Positions 15,613 through 21,838 of a stretch of DNA of 24,521 bases are shown here, piece by piece; positions within the stretch are counted from its first letter, which is position 1, and each line of letters starts with the position of its first letter. The stretch spans positions 1 to 24,521 of the forward strand of contig CALAQQ010000218.1 of assembly GCA_937888485.1 (NCBI GenBank). Direction: 5' to 3'. The DNA comes from an uncultured Clostridia bacterium. GTDB lineage: Bacteria; Bacillota; Clostridia; Oscillospirales; Acutalibacteraceae. Made by a program: the position numbers and the translations under genes. The notes under the pieces were generated by a model. The model saw only the letters and a program-made list of their open reading frames with translations, ran no database searches and had not been told where the DNA came from.

Positions 15613-15984
15613 TTATAAAATCAATTCTGAATTTACTATCTCTCTCGCTCGTGCTTCAATATTATTCATACGAGCAACCCATTCCATTTGGTCGTCTGCT
15701 TTGAGTTGTTCCGTGATGCCCTCATTGACTTTCATCTGTTCTACCAGCCGAGAGAACATATCTGATGCTTGTTCATCAATTTCTGCAAGATGAGTCCACA
15801 AGGTGCCTGTCATAAGCATAATATTAAACTGTACTCGTTTGTGCTTTCTGAGATAATTGAGATGCCGTTGACCCCATACGCCGAGCGGTTTGCTTGTTTC
15901 GGCAGGTAATGTGATATTCGGTATTCTGTAATCGCCAACTATTCTGTATGTTCCTCCATTATGTTCAAATGATGATTTATTCAT
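15613..15984 (-). CDS. tnpV: Transposon-encoded protein TnpV
   Basis: A 123-residue protein with the full TnpV pattern: FEHNGGTYRIVGDYRIPN (6-23), LGVWGQRHLNYLRKHKR (34-50), and EGITEQLKADDQMEWVARMN followed by NIEARAREIVNSEL. TnpV was named from Tn4451-like clostridial transposons and is widespread on integrative elements; its biochemical role is unknown. The length is normal and AAAGGAG precedes the ATG at proper distance. It lies 15 nt after the DUF6809-type gene, so the two are cotranscribed. Its presence confirms that the element extends at least to here. Confidence 0.9.
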   Translation of the reverse strand: MNKSSFEHNGGTYRIVGDYRIPNITLPAETSKPLGVWGQRHLNYLRKHKRVQFNIMLMTGTLWTHLAEIDEQASDMFSRLVEQMKVNEGITEQLKADDQMEWVARMNNIEARAREIVNSELIL

Positions 15985-15999
15985 AACTTTATTCTCCTT

Positions 16000-16269
16000 T
16001 CAATCAGTAACAAATGTGTCGTATGAAAATTCCGCACCGAGCCTGAAACCTGATATAAAACTGTCTGAATTGCTTAAACTCAAAAACTCATTGTATGTAT
16101 TTACATAGTCAATGAACATCTCTTTATCTTCATCGGTTAGTTTTGCAGTGAGTTGTTCTTCCTTTTCGGTAAGTGCATTCAATTTCTTGCTTAACTTACC
16201 TGACAGTTTGGAATTCAATTCCTGCGGTTCAATGTTTCCATAATATAATTCTTCAAGGATATTTGACAT
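16000..16269 (-). CDS. Small helical protein, DUF6809-like
   Basis: An 89-residue protein: it begins MSNILEELYYGNIEPQE, continues as a charged helix with KLNALTEKEEQLTAKLTDED, and ends FISGFRLGAEFSYDTF. This is the layout of DUF6809 proteins, common on Firmicutes mobile elements next to TnpV. Function unknown. The frame is open further upstream to 16386, but that extension runs through a hairpin and lacks a ribosome site, whereas GGAGGAAA lies 5 nt before the ATG at 16269, which I therefore choose. Confidence 0.75.
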   Translation of the reverse strand: MSNILEELYYGNIEPQELNSKLSGKLSKKLNALTEKEEQLTAKLTDEDKEMFIDYVNTYNEFLSLSNSDSFISGFRLGAEFSYDTFVTD

Positions 16270-16368
16270 TTTGTTTTCCTCCGTATCTGAGGAAATGTGA
16301 TTTGGTACACAAATTAGAATATGTATAGCCGGAGAACAACTTGTGTTATGAACATCCGTACCAAACTG

Positions 16369-16419
16369 AAACACCGGATATTTCAACGGATTTACCGTTT
16401 TTTGAAATATCCGGTGTTT
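16369..16419. repeat. Long hairpin with an 18-bp perfect stem
   Basis: The arms 16369-16386 and 16402-16419 (AAACACCGGATATTTCAA and its complement) are perfect, with an inner ACGG/CCGT dyad in the loop. Seven T follow on the + strand, so it could terminate + transcripts; on the minus strand it lies in the leader of the DUF6809-type gene. No + strand gene ends here. It may be part of the element's right end. Confidence 0.7.
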
Positions 16420-16547
16420 TTTTATATAACGGGTTTTGCAGGGTTTAAGTGGTTTTAAACGGTACAGTTTGTGACGTTTTAGACAATATAAAATATGAAT
16501 ATTTATCTATAATATGTTTTGTAATTTATTGTTTTTCAAATTATTCT

Positions 16548-16576
16548 TTGACATAATATTATTAAACTGTTATAAT
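16548..16576 (+). promoter_or_regulatory. Vegetative promoter of the first sigma factor gene
   Basis: TTGACA (16548-16553), a 17-nt spacer and TATAAT (16571-16576): a perfect consensus, about 40 nt before the start codon. Confidence 0.9.
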
Positions 16577-16616
16577 TAAACAAATATGTAAATAATTTGA
16601 CGAAAAGGGGTGATAT

Positions 16617-17168
16617 TTGTTGATTGGTTTTGAAAGAGCGACTGAAATTGCTAATTTATACTATAACGACATATATCATCTTTGTCTTTCACGACTCAAA
16701 AAGGAAGAAAACGCTGCTGATGTTACTCAGGAGGTTTTTCTTTTCTTCCAGGAAAAATACAATGAACTTGAAGATGAGTACATAAAAGCTTGGCTATATA
16801 AAGTTGCTGACAACAAAATAAAAGAACAGTTCAGAGCTATCGCCAAAAGAGAAAAAGAGCTCATTTACGCAACTGTGTTCGGTTCACAGACAAGCACGGA
16901 TATTCTCTACGAAATGGAAGAAGATAATAAGGTGACTTCGGAAGAACTCGAGGAAAAAAAGAAGAGCATTCTTTCTTCGTTAAATGAAAAAGAACTTGAG
17001 CTTTTTGAAATGGTTTACACCAAACATATGGAATACAAAGAATTAGCAAAGGCTTTTGATATTTCTGAACACGCCGTCAGGGCAAGAGTTTACAGACTGA
17101 GATTGAAAATCAAAGAAAAAGCGGCGTTTATTTTCATGGCAATTCTGCTTCTTTTTATGCGATTCTAA
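16617..17168 (+). CDS. ECF-like sigma factor with a hydrophobic C-terminal tail
   Basis: A 183-residue sigma-70 family protein without region 1 or 3. Region 2 covers about 10-75 (ADVTQEVFLFFQEKY, then WLYKVADNKIKEQF), and region 4 about 118-168 (LNEKELELFEMVY, YKELAKAFDISEHAVRARVY). It directs RNA polymerase to specific promoters. The sequence does not stop after region 4: residues 169-183 (AFIFMAILLLFMRF) are strongly hydrophobic, enough for a short membrane anchor, which is odd for a cytoplasmic sigma factor. The start is TTG; AAAAGGGGTGA precedes it, and a second TTG follows directly. It lies 113 nt before the anti-sigma-like gene. Confidence 0.85.
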   Translation: MLIGFERATEIANLYYNDIYHLCLSRLKKEENAADVTQEVFLFFQEKYNELEDEYIKAWLYKVADNKIKEQFRAIAKREKELIYATVFGSQTSTDILYEMEEDNKVTSEELEEKKKSILSSLNEKELELFEMVYTKHMEYKELAKAFDISEHAVRARVYRLRLKIKEKAAFIFMAILLLFMRF

Positions 17169-17195
17169 AAAAATTTCAAAAAATATAAATTTTTT

Positions 17196-17226
17196 GCGTG
17201 ACAAAATGCAAATCCCGTCATATATA
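17196..17226 (+). promoter_or_regulatory. Conserved promoter block, copy 1 (anti-sigma gene)
   Basis: TTTTTTGCGTGACAAA ends at 17205, and CGTCATATATA begins at 17216. The same two blocks recur at 19079/19097 with identical 18-nt spacing from GTGACA to CGTC. CGTC is a common -10 core of ECF sigma promoters, so this may be autoregulation. GTGACA-17-TATATA is also readable as a weak vegetative promoter. Confidence 0.65.
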
Positions 17227-17281
17227 CATGAAGGGAGGTATTGCGTTTTATCAATCATAACTACAGGAGGTGAACAAATCC

Positions 17282-18085
17282 ATGGGAAACAGACAAGATT
17301 TCAGCACTGAAAAACAGTCTTTAAATGACAAGCTTATGGCGATAATTCTGCTTGAAACCTCAAAGGATTACAAGGAAATGGATAGCGATCTTGTAACAGA
17401 ATGCGTTGATTTTCTCATGGAGCTTGAAGGAAAAGAAAAACTTACAAAATCAGAAATTGAACAAAGAGTTAATGAAATACCGTTCAAGGGCAAGGTAACG
17501 GCAATAGGCTCTTATTCCAAAAAGAAAATAAGAGCAAAGAGACTTGCAGTTATAGCGGCAATCCTTGCGATAATCGTTGCACTCTTTGGTATAATAGCCA
17601 TTGCATCGGGTAATACCATCAGTGAAATTTTTAGACAAATGGGTAACTCCATTCATCAATTGCTTGAAGGTGGCCCGAAAGAGTATGGTAATATAACACT
17701 TTACAAATCCAATGAAACCAAGAAATATTCTTCAATTGAAGAGCTTGCACAAAGCGAAGGAATTGAGATTTTATATCCGTCCTGGTTACCTGAAAATGAA
17801 AAGATTATCAAAATAAGGCATTTGATTGATGGTGAAACTGAAAGACTTGTGCTACAAAGCAACAATCCTATTCACAGTATTTCAATTGTTGTTGGCAGTA
17901 ATTTGCCGGAAGATATAAGCTTAAGTTGTGCTCAAATTGAAATTAACACACATTTGGTATTTTTCAAAGAAAAGGATCAATTCATACAAGCGGATTTTGT
18001 TTATAATGATAGTTGTTATTCAATCAAATCAGATACAAAGGATAATCTTTTCAAAATTATTGAAAATTTGAAGGAGATTAACTGA
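17282..18085 (+). CDS. Membrane anti-sigma-like protein
   Basis: A 267-residue single-pass protein. Residues 1-80 are cytoplasmic, with EMDSDLVTECVDFL at 32-45, a motif shared with two other proteins in this window. The membrane segment is about 88-110 (LAVIAAILAIIVALFGIIAIA). The outside part, about 110-267, is mixed alpha/beta with YPSWLPENEKIIKI near 163 and resembles the DUF4367 sensor domain often found on such proteins. It presumably binds the upstream sigma factor and releases it in response to an envelope signal. A GTG lies upstream at 17270 but inside the ribosome site; GGAGGTG at 17266-17272 serves the ATG at 17282. The next gene starts 1 nt after its stop. Confidence 0.72.
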   Translation: MGNRQDFSTEKQSLNDKLMAIILLETSKDYKEMDSDLVTECVDFLMELEGKEKLTKSEIEQRVNEIPFKGKVTAIGSYSKKKIRAKRLAVIAAILAIIVALFGIIAIASGNTISEIFRQMGNSIHQLLEGGPKEYGNITLYKSNETKKYSSIEELAQSEGIEILYPSWLPENEKIIKIRHLIDGETERLVLQSNNPIHSISIVVGSNLPEDISLSCAQIEINTHLVFFKEKDQFIQADFVYNDSCYSIKSDTKDNLFKIIENLKEIN

Positions 18086-18086
18086 T

Positions 18087-18470
18087 ATGAAAAAAACACT
18101 TGCACTTATTTTTGTTGTTATTTTTGCTTTTTCAACAATGTCAATAGCTGCTTATGCTGAAGAAGCAAGCGAAATTACAGTCACCGTAAACGAAACTGTT
18201 TTTGTCTTTGATGCAGATACAACCGAAACTTTCCGCAATAAATTTATCGCCCATTACTTTGAATGCGAAGACGACGGCACAGTAGCATATGGACTTACTT
18301 GTACACTTTTCGGACACAATCTTGAATCATCGGTGGTTACGGCTATAACACATAAAGCAAGTGCAACAGCCCCCAGATGCTTGCGTGAAACTTTTGATGT
18401 TGAAACCTGCTCCAGATGCGATTACACAAACTCTACTTTAATTGATGCTACATACATCTACTGCTGCTAA
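18087..18470 (+). CDS. Secreted Cys-rich small protein
   Basis: A 127-residue exported protein. The signal peptide is clear (MKKTLALIFVVIFAFSTM, cleavage near AYA-EE at 24/25). The mature part has Cys at about 60, 72, 98, 108, 111, 126 and 127 and His at 77 and 89, with the blocks CTLFGHNLE, AITHKASATAPRCLRETF and ETCSRCDY. The alternating C/H with a CxxC suggests metal binding or disulfides. Not a family that I can name. It follows the anti-sigma-like gene by one base and the ribosome site AAGGAG lies inside that gene, so it is made together with it and could be a target or modulator of the sigma circuit. Confidence 0.75.
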   Translation: MKKTLALIFVVIFAFSTMSIAAYAEEASEITVTVNETVFVFDADTTETFRNKFIAHYFECEDDGTVAYGLTCTLFGHNLESSVVTAITHKASATAPRCLRETFDVETCSRCDYTNSTLIDATYIYCC

Positions 18471-18500
18471 ACTCTAAAACGCAAAACAAACTTCAATTTT

Positions 18501-18527
18501 TGCCGATGCATTTGTTTTGCATCGGCA
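18501..18527 (+). terminator. Probable terminator after the Cys-rich protein gene
   Basis: TGCCGATGCA (18501-18510) and TGCATCGGCA (18518-18527) form a perfect 10-bp stem with a T-rich loop. The following TATACCTTTT is a weak T-tract, so some read-through into the next gene is likely. Confidence 0.6.
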
Positions 18528-18548
18528 TATACCTTTTGGGTGAGAAAA

Positions 18549-19034
18549 ATGAACAATGAATTAACTGTTAGTTTTTTTGGGCACAGAATAATTGAAGATT
18601 ATCAATTTGTTGAAAGCAAGCTTTATGAACTTCTGCGCATTGTTATGCAAAGAGAAAGCAGAGAAATCGAGTTTCTTGTTGGCAGAAACGGTGATTTTGA
18701 TCTGATGGCGGCTTCTGTAATCAGAAAACTCAAAAAAGAAACGGGCAATGGAAATATTTTTCTCACCCTTGTTCTTCCTTATGAAACCGCAGAACTCCGA
18801 AACAACACCGAATCATTCGAAAGCTATTATGATTCAATAGAAATCTGCGAAGCCTCTGCCGACTGCAATTTCAAATATGCAATCGTGGCAAGAAACAGAG
18901 ATATGATTGACCGTTCGGATATGGTTGTTGTTTATGTCAAAAACGAATCAGGCGGTGCTTATCAAGCTTTAAAATACGCAGAGAAAAATCAAAAGCGAAT
19001 CATAAATCTATATCATACCCAAAACGAAGAATAA
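18549..19034 (+). CDS. SLOG-family (DUF1273/YpsA-like) nucleotide-binding protein
   Basis: A 161-residue Rossmann-like protein with the blocks VSFFGHR (7-13), LVGRNGDFDLMAASVIRKLK (about 43-62), LVLPYETAE, RNRDMIDRSDMVVVYV and SGGAYQALKYAEK. These match the SLOG superfamily of YpsA/DUF1273-type proteins, thought to bind nucleotide-derived ligands; many clostridial members have exactly this SFFGHR...VG-N-GFD form. No partner enzyme is fused. I use the ATG at 18549, preceded by GGTGAG at 18539-18544, rather than the GTG at 18540 inside that sequence. It lies between two sigma-related genes, but a connection is not shown. Confidence 0.8.
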   Translation: MNNELTVSFFGHRIIEDYQFVESKLYELLRIVMQRESREIEFLVGRNGDFDLMAASVIRKLKKETGNGNIFLTLVLPYETAELRNNTESFESYYDSIEICEASADCNFKYAIVARNRDMIDRSDMVVVYVKNESGGAYQALKYAEKNQKRIINLYHTQNEE

Positions 19035-19068
19035 CCGAGTCTGAAATGAGACTCGGTTAATTTTTTTG
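19033..19068 (+). terminator. Intrinsic terminator after the SLOG gene
   Basis: AACCGAGTCT (19033-19042) and AGACTCGGTT (19049-19058) form a 10-bp stem with a 6-nt loop, followed by AA and seven T. Confidence 0.92.
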
Positions 19069-19076
19069 AGTTTTTT

Positions 19077-19107
19077 GCGTGACAAATCCGATTTTTCGTC
19101 ATATATA
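19077..19107 (+). promoter_or_regulatory. Conserved promoter block, copy 2 (68-residue protein)
   Basis: TTTTTTGCGTGACAAA ends at 19086, and CGTCATATATA spans 19097-19107. It repeats the arrangement at 17196-17226 with the same spacing, while the 11 nt between the blocks differ. This places the small gene under the same control as the anti-sigma-like gene. Confidence 0.65.
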
Positions 19108-19135
19108 GTTAAAGACAAAAATCAGAGGTGATAAT

Positions 19136-19342
19136 TTGAAAGAATATAAACGCTGTCTTGCCATAATAAGAACATATCTGAATGACAAAACTCTTAAACT
19201 TAATGCAAAAAAACTTGATGAATTTATCAGCGAAGAACTTGAAAAGCCAATAGACAAAATGGACACGCATTTAATTGACCTTTGCCTCAACGCCCTCGTT
19301 GCTTACAGAACATATATTTCAGAACGTCAAAAGAAGAACTGA
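19136..19342 (+). CDS. 68-residue protein resembling an anti-sigma N-terminus
   Basis: A small, charged helical protein without a membrane segment. Residues 42-54 (MDTHLIDLCLNAL) correspond to MDSDLVTECVDFL of the membrane anti-sigma-like protein encoded at 17282 and to TDFDFIDECADAI of the one at 20840. In those proteins this segment lies in the cytoplasmic part, before the membrane segment, where sigma binding would be expected. Here the anchor and sensor are absent. The start is TTG with AGAGGTG 5 nt upstream, behind copy 2 of the conserved promoter block and between two terminators, so it is a single-gene unit. It could be a soluble sigma antagonist or a decayed remnant; the tidy control signals favour a working gene. 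Confidence 0.65.
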   Translation: MKEYKRCLAIIRTYLNDKTLKLNAKKLDEFISEELEKPIDKMDTHLIDLCLNALVAYRTYISERQKKN

Positions 19343-19357
19343 ACTATAATACAACGA

Positions 19358-19398
19358 AGCCATATAAGTTGATTTTGTATCAACCTATATGGCTTTTG
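19358..19398 (+). terminator. Intrinsic terminator after the 68-residue gene
   Basis: AGCCATATA (19358-19366) pairs with 19386-19394, and GTTGAT with ATCAAC after one mismatch; the loop is 5 nt and TTTT follows. Confidence 0.85.
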
Positions 19399-19426
19399 GT
19401 TATTATTTTTTAAAAAAGAATATATA

Positions 19427-19681
19427 CTAAATTTTAAATGTACCATAAGAAACCGCTTCTAAAGGTTCGTTAGATGCTGTTTTTACAATTAATCTGTTTA
19501 GTGGATATTCTGTCATTTCTTCAGTGGAAACAAAGTTATCAGGAACATATGCATCGGTAAGTTTTCTTATAAGTTTATTATATTCATGAACATTCATTTC
19601 CTGATTACTTGCCGAAGAATATACAAGAAAAGCGTTGCTAAATATAAAGGCTGAAATAACTGCACACAATATTCTTTTCAT
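19427..19681 (-). CDS. Short secreted protein, likely truncated S8 peptidase N-terminus
   Basis: An 84-residue exported protein: signal peptide MKRILCAVISAFIFSNAF with cleavage near SSAS-N, then a segment NRLIVKTASNEPLEAVSYG at about 62-80. Such an RLIVK...L.AVS stretch is, from memory, typical of the prosegment at the beginning of clostridial secreted subtilisin-like (S8) peptidases, where the text continues into a much longer protein. Here it stops after YGTFKI. I see no continuation in the adjacent 80 nt, so it is either a truncated remnant or an independent small secreted inhibitor-like protein. GAGGG precedes the ATG. It is convergent with the 68-residue gene. Confidence 0.5.
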   Translation of the reverse strand: MKRILCAVISAFIFSNAFLVYSSASNQEMNVHEYNKLIRKLTDAYVPDNFVSTEEMTEYPLNRLIVKTASNEPLEAVSYGTFKI

Positions 19682-19700
19682 TTTTCATACCCTCATTTAT

Positions 19701-19729
19701 TTAATATTAATGTTGATAATGTATTGCAA
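19701..19729 (-). promoter_or_regulatory. Possible promoter of the short secreted protein
   Basis: On the minus strand TTGCAA (19729-19724), 17 nt and TATTAA (19706-19701), about 20 nt before the ATG at 19681. The match to consensus is moderate. Confidence 0.45.
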
Positions 19730-20180
19730 ATATCATTCATAACATTTACCCAAAATTCGACTATATGTTTTAATGTCTTTACAATCCATAGTTCCGATAA
19801 AAAACAATCGCTTTTTTCGGACTTTCTCTGTTTTTGACAAATACAAACTTTCTGAATTGTGCAGAATTACAATATGAAAGTATTTTTATAGCTGAATTCC
19901 GTTGCACATAACTTTATGATAAATAACACCGATTTTGTTCTTTGTTCGGTGATTTCAACAAGTTATATAATTTAGGTGTGGATTTTTATATCAGCTTTAC
20001 CGACAAATATTTCACATGTGTTTCTAAATTCAACAAAGCTTTTGAGATGCCGCTCTTTATATCATGCGAAAAGATAAACCTTTCCGTCGGCAGGATAAAA
20101 ACACATCTCACCGTATGCAATGTAAACCAAGTTTTGAGTTTGCAATAGTTCGTTGAAAAATGTTTACATAATTTCCCTTA

Positions 20181-20209
20181 TTGCTATCGCTGATATAAAG
20201 GTTTATAAT
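20181..20209 (+). promoter_or_regulatory. Vegetative-type promoter of the second sigma factor gene
   Basis: TTGCTA (20181-20186), 17-nt spacer, TATAAT (20204-20209). The sequence TATAATTAAAC also follows the first sigma gene's promoter. A second candidate, GTTACA at 20238 with TGACTA at 20258, lies closer to the gene and might be an ECF-type start, but it is not the same as the repeated block of the first module. Confidence 0.7.
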
Positions 20210-20295
20210 TAAACTAGAAATATTTTCAAAAATTTATGTTACATTTTGAAAAAATGTTGACTACATAATGAAGGCTGATGAAAGGAGTGAGGATA

Positions 20296-20835
20296 ATGAG
20301 CGAAAAGAAGCGTGCAAATGCATTACTGCAGGAATGCTATAACGAATACCGCATCAAGCTTTTCAATTATTGTCTGTCACGCCTTGACGGTTCACGGGAG
20401 GCTGCAGACGACTGTGTGCAAGAGACCTTCATTGTTTTCTATAATAAACTTCTAGACGGAGAAGAATTTGAAAATCCGAGAGCATTTCTCTATCGGACAG
20501 CCGATAATTTCGTGAAACGGCAAAAGCAAAAAGATGCCGTTGAATCAAAGCGAAGTATACCTCTTGAAGATGCGGCTGAAGTCGGAGTCACCGATGAATA
20601 TTTATCACGGCTTAATCTGATTGACTATGAGGAATGCGCAAAAATTCTTTTGAATCTTCTGACCGACGAAGAAAAACAAATTTATGATTTGCGGTACATA
20701 CAAAGAATCGGTGTTGAGGAGATTTCAGACAAGCTTGGAATTTCAAGACCTGCCGCATCGATGCGGTTAATGCGATTACGAAACAAAATTAAAGATATGG
20801 TTTATTCTTTTGATATTGAAAAGAAAGGAGGCTGA
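20296..20835 (+). CDS. ECF-family sigma factor
   Basis: A 179-residue sigma factor with region 2 (NYCLSRLDGSREAADDCVQE, FENPRAFLYRTADNFVKR) and region 4 (LTDEEKQIYDLRYIQRIGV, EISDKLGISRPAASMRLMRL). It has no hydrophobic tail, unlike the first one. An ATG at 20278 is in frame but overlaps the ribosome site; AAAGGAG at 20281-20287 serves the ATG at 20296. It ends 4 nt before the anti-sigma-like gene, whose ribosome site AAAGGAGG overlaps its last codons, so the two are made in a fixed ratio. Its target promoters cannot be assigned here. Confidence 0.9.
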   Translation: MSEKKRANALLQECYNEYRIKLFNYCLSRLDGSREAADDCVQETFIVFYNKLLDGEEFENPRAFLYRTADNFVKRQKQKDAVESKRSIPLEDAAEVGVTDEYLSRLNLIDYEECAKILLNLLTDEEKQIYDLRYIQRIGVEEISDKLGISRPAASMRLMRLRNKIKDMVYSFDIEKKGG

Positions 20836-20839
20836 CGGA

Positions 20840-21778
20840 ATGATGACAGTAAGCAGAGAAATACTTATGCACCCCGATTTTATGACGAATCTCGCCAACG
20901 AACTTTGCGCTATGCTCGAATCGATTATTGATGCAGAGTTCGAAAAGGGCGATGACACGGATTTTGATTTTATTGACGAATGTGCAGATGCGATAAATGC
21001 AATCCGCTTGGGCGATGAATCGCAGATACTTCCCATTATTTCACGCAAGGATTTCTTAAAGAAAGTCGGTATCAAGACCGAACGTAAATTCAAAATCTGG
21101 ATTGCGGCGGCTGCGGCGATTGCAATTCTTTTCACTGCAGGCACACGGATTGAAGTTGAAGAAAACGTTTCAATCGTTCAGGCACTTTCAGGCATCGTTT
21201 CGGATTTCTTCACAAACACAAAACAGGTTGAAGAGGTAATAACCCAGCCTATAACAACTACCACAGAAAAGGAAGCAAGTTTAATTAATATCAGCATTGA
21301 AACAACTCCTGAATTCAAGACGGAATATTATGTCGGAGAAAAGTTCAGCGACAACGGAATAAAAGTGTTCGGTGAATATGATAACGGTGAAAGAATGCTT
21401 GTACGCATTGAGGATTATACCGTTGAGGTTTCCGACACATTCGGCACAGAGCCGAAATATGAAACGGTTAAAATCACCGCCGCAGGCTTCACAAAAACTC
21501 TTGAAGTGAGAATCATTGAAAGCATTGAAACAAAAAAACTGAATTCCGTTTATGCGATATTCCCCGAAGATTTCACTTTCACGGCGAAAGATCTAAACAA
21601 CATCGACCTGTCACAAATGCAAGTTTATGCAGTTTACAGTAACGGAGATGAAACAGAGCTGACCGAAGACGAATATACACTTGATATTGAAATCGAAAAG
21701 AACTTTTTAAAAGAAGAAGCATTTGTGACAATCGGCTATGAAGGATGCTCGTGTTCGTTTATGGTGTTTAAGGAATAG
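20840..21778 (+). CDS. Anti-sigma-like protein with Ig-like extracellular domains
   Basis: A 312-residue single-pass protein. The cytoplasmic part (1-84) includes TDFDFIDECADAI (40-52), the motif shared with the other anti-sigma-like products. The membrane segment is about 86-100 (WIAAAAAIAILFTAG). Outside there is a Thr/Glu-rich linker (about 125-150) and then a bacterial Ig-like domain of the Big_3 type (about 152-230: TEYYVGEKFSDNGIKVFGEY, YTVEVSDTFGTEPKYETVKI). A second, similar beta domain follows (about 240-312, QVYAVYSNGDETELTEDEYT). Two ATG codons stand side by side; AAAGGAGG precedes the first. Such domains usually bind cell-surface proteins or glycans, so the signal may be contact with the wall or with the LRR protein encoded next. 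Confidence 0.82.
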   Translation: MMTVSREILMHPDFMTNLANELCAMLESIIDAEFEKGDDTDFDFIDECADAINAIRLGDESQILPIISRKDFLKKVGIKTERKFKIWIAAAAAIAILFTAGTRIEVEENVSIVQALSGIVSDFFTNTKQVEEVITQPITTTTEKEASLINISIETTPEFKTEYYVGEKFSDNGIKVFGEYDNGERMLVRIEDYTVEVSDTFGTEPKYETVKITAAGFTKTLEVRIIESIETKKLNSVYAIFPEDFTFTAKDLNNIDLSQMQVYAVYSNGDETELTEDEYTLDIEIEKNFLKEEAFVTIGYEGCSCSFMVFKE

Positions 21779-21838
21779 AATGTTACACACTATATAAATC
21801 AACCCTGAACACTTCACAGCTGAAAAGGAGGCTATATT

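Larger units (their letters stand above)
16270..16616. other. Intergenic region containing the right end of the element
   Basis: Transcription diverges here: element genes leave on the minus strand and host genes on the +. It holds the leader and hairpin of the DUF6809-type gene (16369-16419), an A/T-rich stretch, and the promoter of the sigma gene (16548-16576). I compared it by eye with 2870-2930 and found no convincing long direct repeat, so the exact right end is not fixed; large serine recombinases need only a short core. Confidence 0.5.
19682..20295. other. Intergenic region before the second sigma module
   Basis: About 610 nt without a supported gene. It contains the divergent promoters of the short secreted protein (19701-19729) and of the second sigma gene (20181-20209). 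Between them, on the minus strand from about 20160 to 19976, a protein-like reading with one in-frame TGA near 20064 is seen (YIAYGEMCFYPADGKVYLF, then after the stop SFVEFRNTCEIFVGKADIK); it may be the remnant of a lost gene. The overlapping + strand 68-codon frame has no ribosome site. Confidence 0.45.

Noticed and set aside
16270..16386. Longer N-terminus for the DUF6809-type protein
   Set aside because: The extension lies in the hairpin region and lacks a ribosome site, while GGAGGAAA precedes the internal ATG at 16269.
16369..16419. Same operator family as the RM palindrome (both contain AACACCG-GATAT-like sequence)
   Set aside because: The resemblance covers only about ten bases, and the stem is separated by a loop instead of forming a continuous palindrome.
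19942..20148. + strand frame of 68 codons before the second sigma gene
   Set aside because: No ribosome site or promoter and an unusual Phe/Cys-rich composition; the other strand reads better.
20238..20263. Third copy of the GTGACA/CGTC promoter block
   Set aside because: GTTACA is similar, but CGTC is missing at the expected offset and the flanking T-tract is absent; noted only as a weak candidate promoter.
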